Of a stretch of DNA of 61,130 nt, positions 61,051-61,130 are shown one piece after another. Under the pieces are notes generated by a model. That model was not told the DNA's origin and made no database searches. It saw nothing but the letters and a program-made list of their open reading frames with translations. The stretch lies in assembly GCA_947626315.1 (NCBI GenBank), contig CANQRQ010000015.1, positions 1-61,130 on the forward strand, read 5' to 3'. Source of the DNA: an uncultured Oscillospiraceae bacterium (lineage in GTDB: Bacteria; Bacillota; Clostridia; Oscillospirales; Oscillospiraceae). Every line of letters starts with the position of its first letter. Position 1 is the stretch's first letter. Made by a program: the position numbers and the translations under genes.

Positions 61051-61130
61051 TTATTCCTCCTCCGCCCGGTTCAGAGCGGCGGCAATCACATCGTCCATGT
61101 CATAGTACCGGTATTCCCCCAGCCGGCCGC
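61051..61130 (-). CDS. glf: UDP-galactopyranose mutase, C-terminal fragment (runs off the window)
   Basis: Only the last 25 codons are inside: GRLGEYRYYDMDDVIAAALN then RAEEE and stop. The GRL-x-x-Y-x-Y-x-DMD element is the conserved C-terminal FAD-contact signature of Glf, which makes UDP-galactofuranose. It converges on the glycan locus, so a galactofuranose-containing surface polymer is plausible. Upstream parts are outside, so completeness cannot be checked. Confidence 0.72.
   Translation of the reverse strand, partial: GRLGEYRYYDMDDVIAAALNRAEEE

Overview
The window looks like a chromosomal piece of a GC-rich, spore-forming, anaerobic gut Clostridia bacterium, most likely Oscillospiraceae. 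The pointers are high GC, strong AGGAGG ribosome sites, sigma-A promoters, a type A RNase P RNA, the sporulation gene yunB, a multi-domain sensor kinase, a complete branched-chain amino acid ABC transporter, large solute-binding lipoproteins and ATP-grasp glycan genes. The family-level placement is inference.

Left part (1-29.8 kb): start of a tyrosine recombinase; a hybrid histidine kinase; a leucine-rich small ORF plus terminator in front of livJHMGF; two MgtC-like membrane proteins; a HAD phosphatase with murF; two paralogous propeller/solute-binding lipoproteins and a secreted RCC1-repeat protein; a DEDDh exonuclease; trxA; the minus-strand run murD - PLP enzyme - yunB - ligA; divergent rnpB; rfbC-rfbD; a MATE exporter. 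This is mostly core genome.

Centre (29.9-48.8 kb): a gene cluster for bile-acid 7alpha-dehydroxylation (bai type). BaiB, BaiF, BaiH, BaiCD and BaiE are recognisable by extended similarity, as I recall it, to the Clostridium scindens proteins; BaiE keeps its catalytic residues. The layout differs from the single baiBCDEA2FGHI operon. One minus-strand arm holds a family III CoA-transferase, an SDR, baiB, an MFS transporter and baiF. A second arm is divergent, with baiA-like SDR and baiH on minus and baiCD-baiE on plus. Between the arms is a regulatory island: two AraC-type regulators, each with two tandem AraC DNA-binding domains, each translationally coupled to a stand-alone cupin protein without an HTH, facing each other around a second CoA ligase. 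Almost every function occurs twice (two ligases, CoA-transferases, SDRs, flavin oxidoreductases, regulators and cupins), but there is only one dehydratase.

How the centre probably works: uptake by the MFS protein; CoA activation by BaiB; oxidation of the 3-hydroxyl by a BaiA-type SDR; desaturation by BaiCD/BaiH; 7alpha-dehydration by BaiE; CoA recycling by BaiF; reduction by the reverse use of the flavoproteins and SDRs. The AraC/cupin pairs would sense the steroid. The reaction order is established for C. scindens and transferred here by homology.

Right part (48.9-61.1 kb): a surface-glycan locus with four sugar-transfer-associated ATP-grasp proteins, a TupA-like ATP-grasp protein, two GT2 glycosyltransferases, a pyruvyltransferase-like protein, a hexapeptide acetyltransferase and, at the edge, the end of glf. 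It is interrupted by a 110-bp tandem repeat, a few small and more AT-rich genes, and a sodium:solute symporter preceded by an overlapping 32-residue membrane microprotein. No CRISPR array, tRNA, rRNA or insertion sequence was recognised. All homology statements come from reading the sequence; no search was run.
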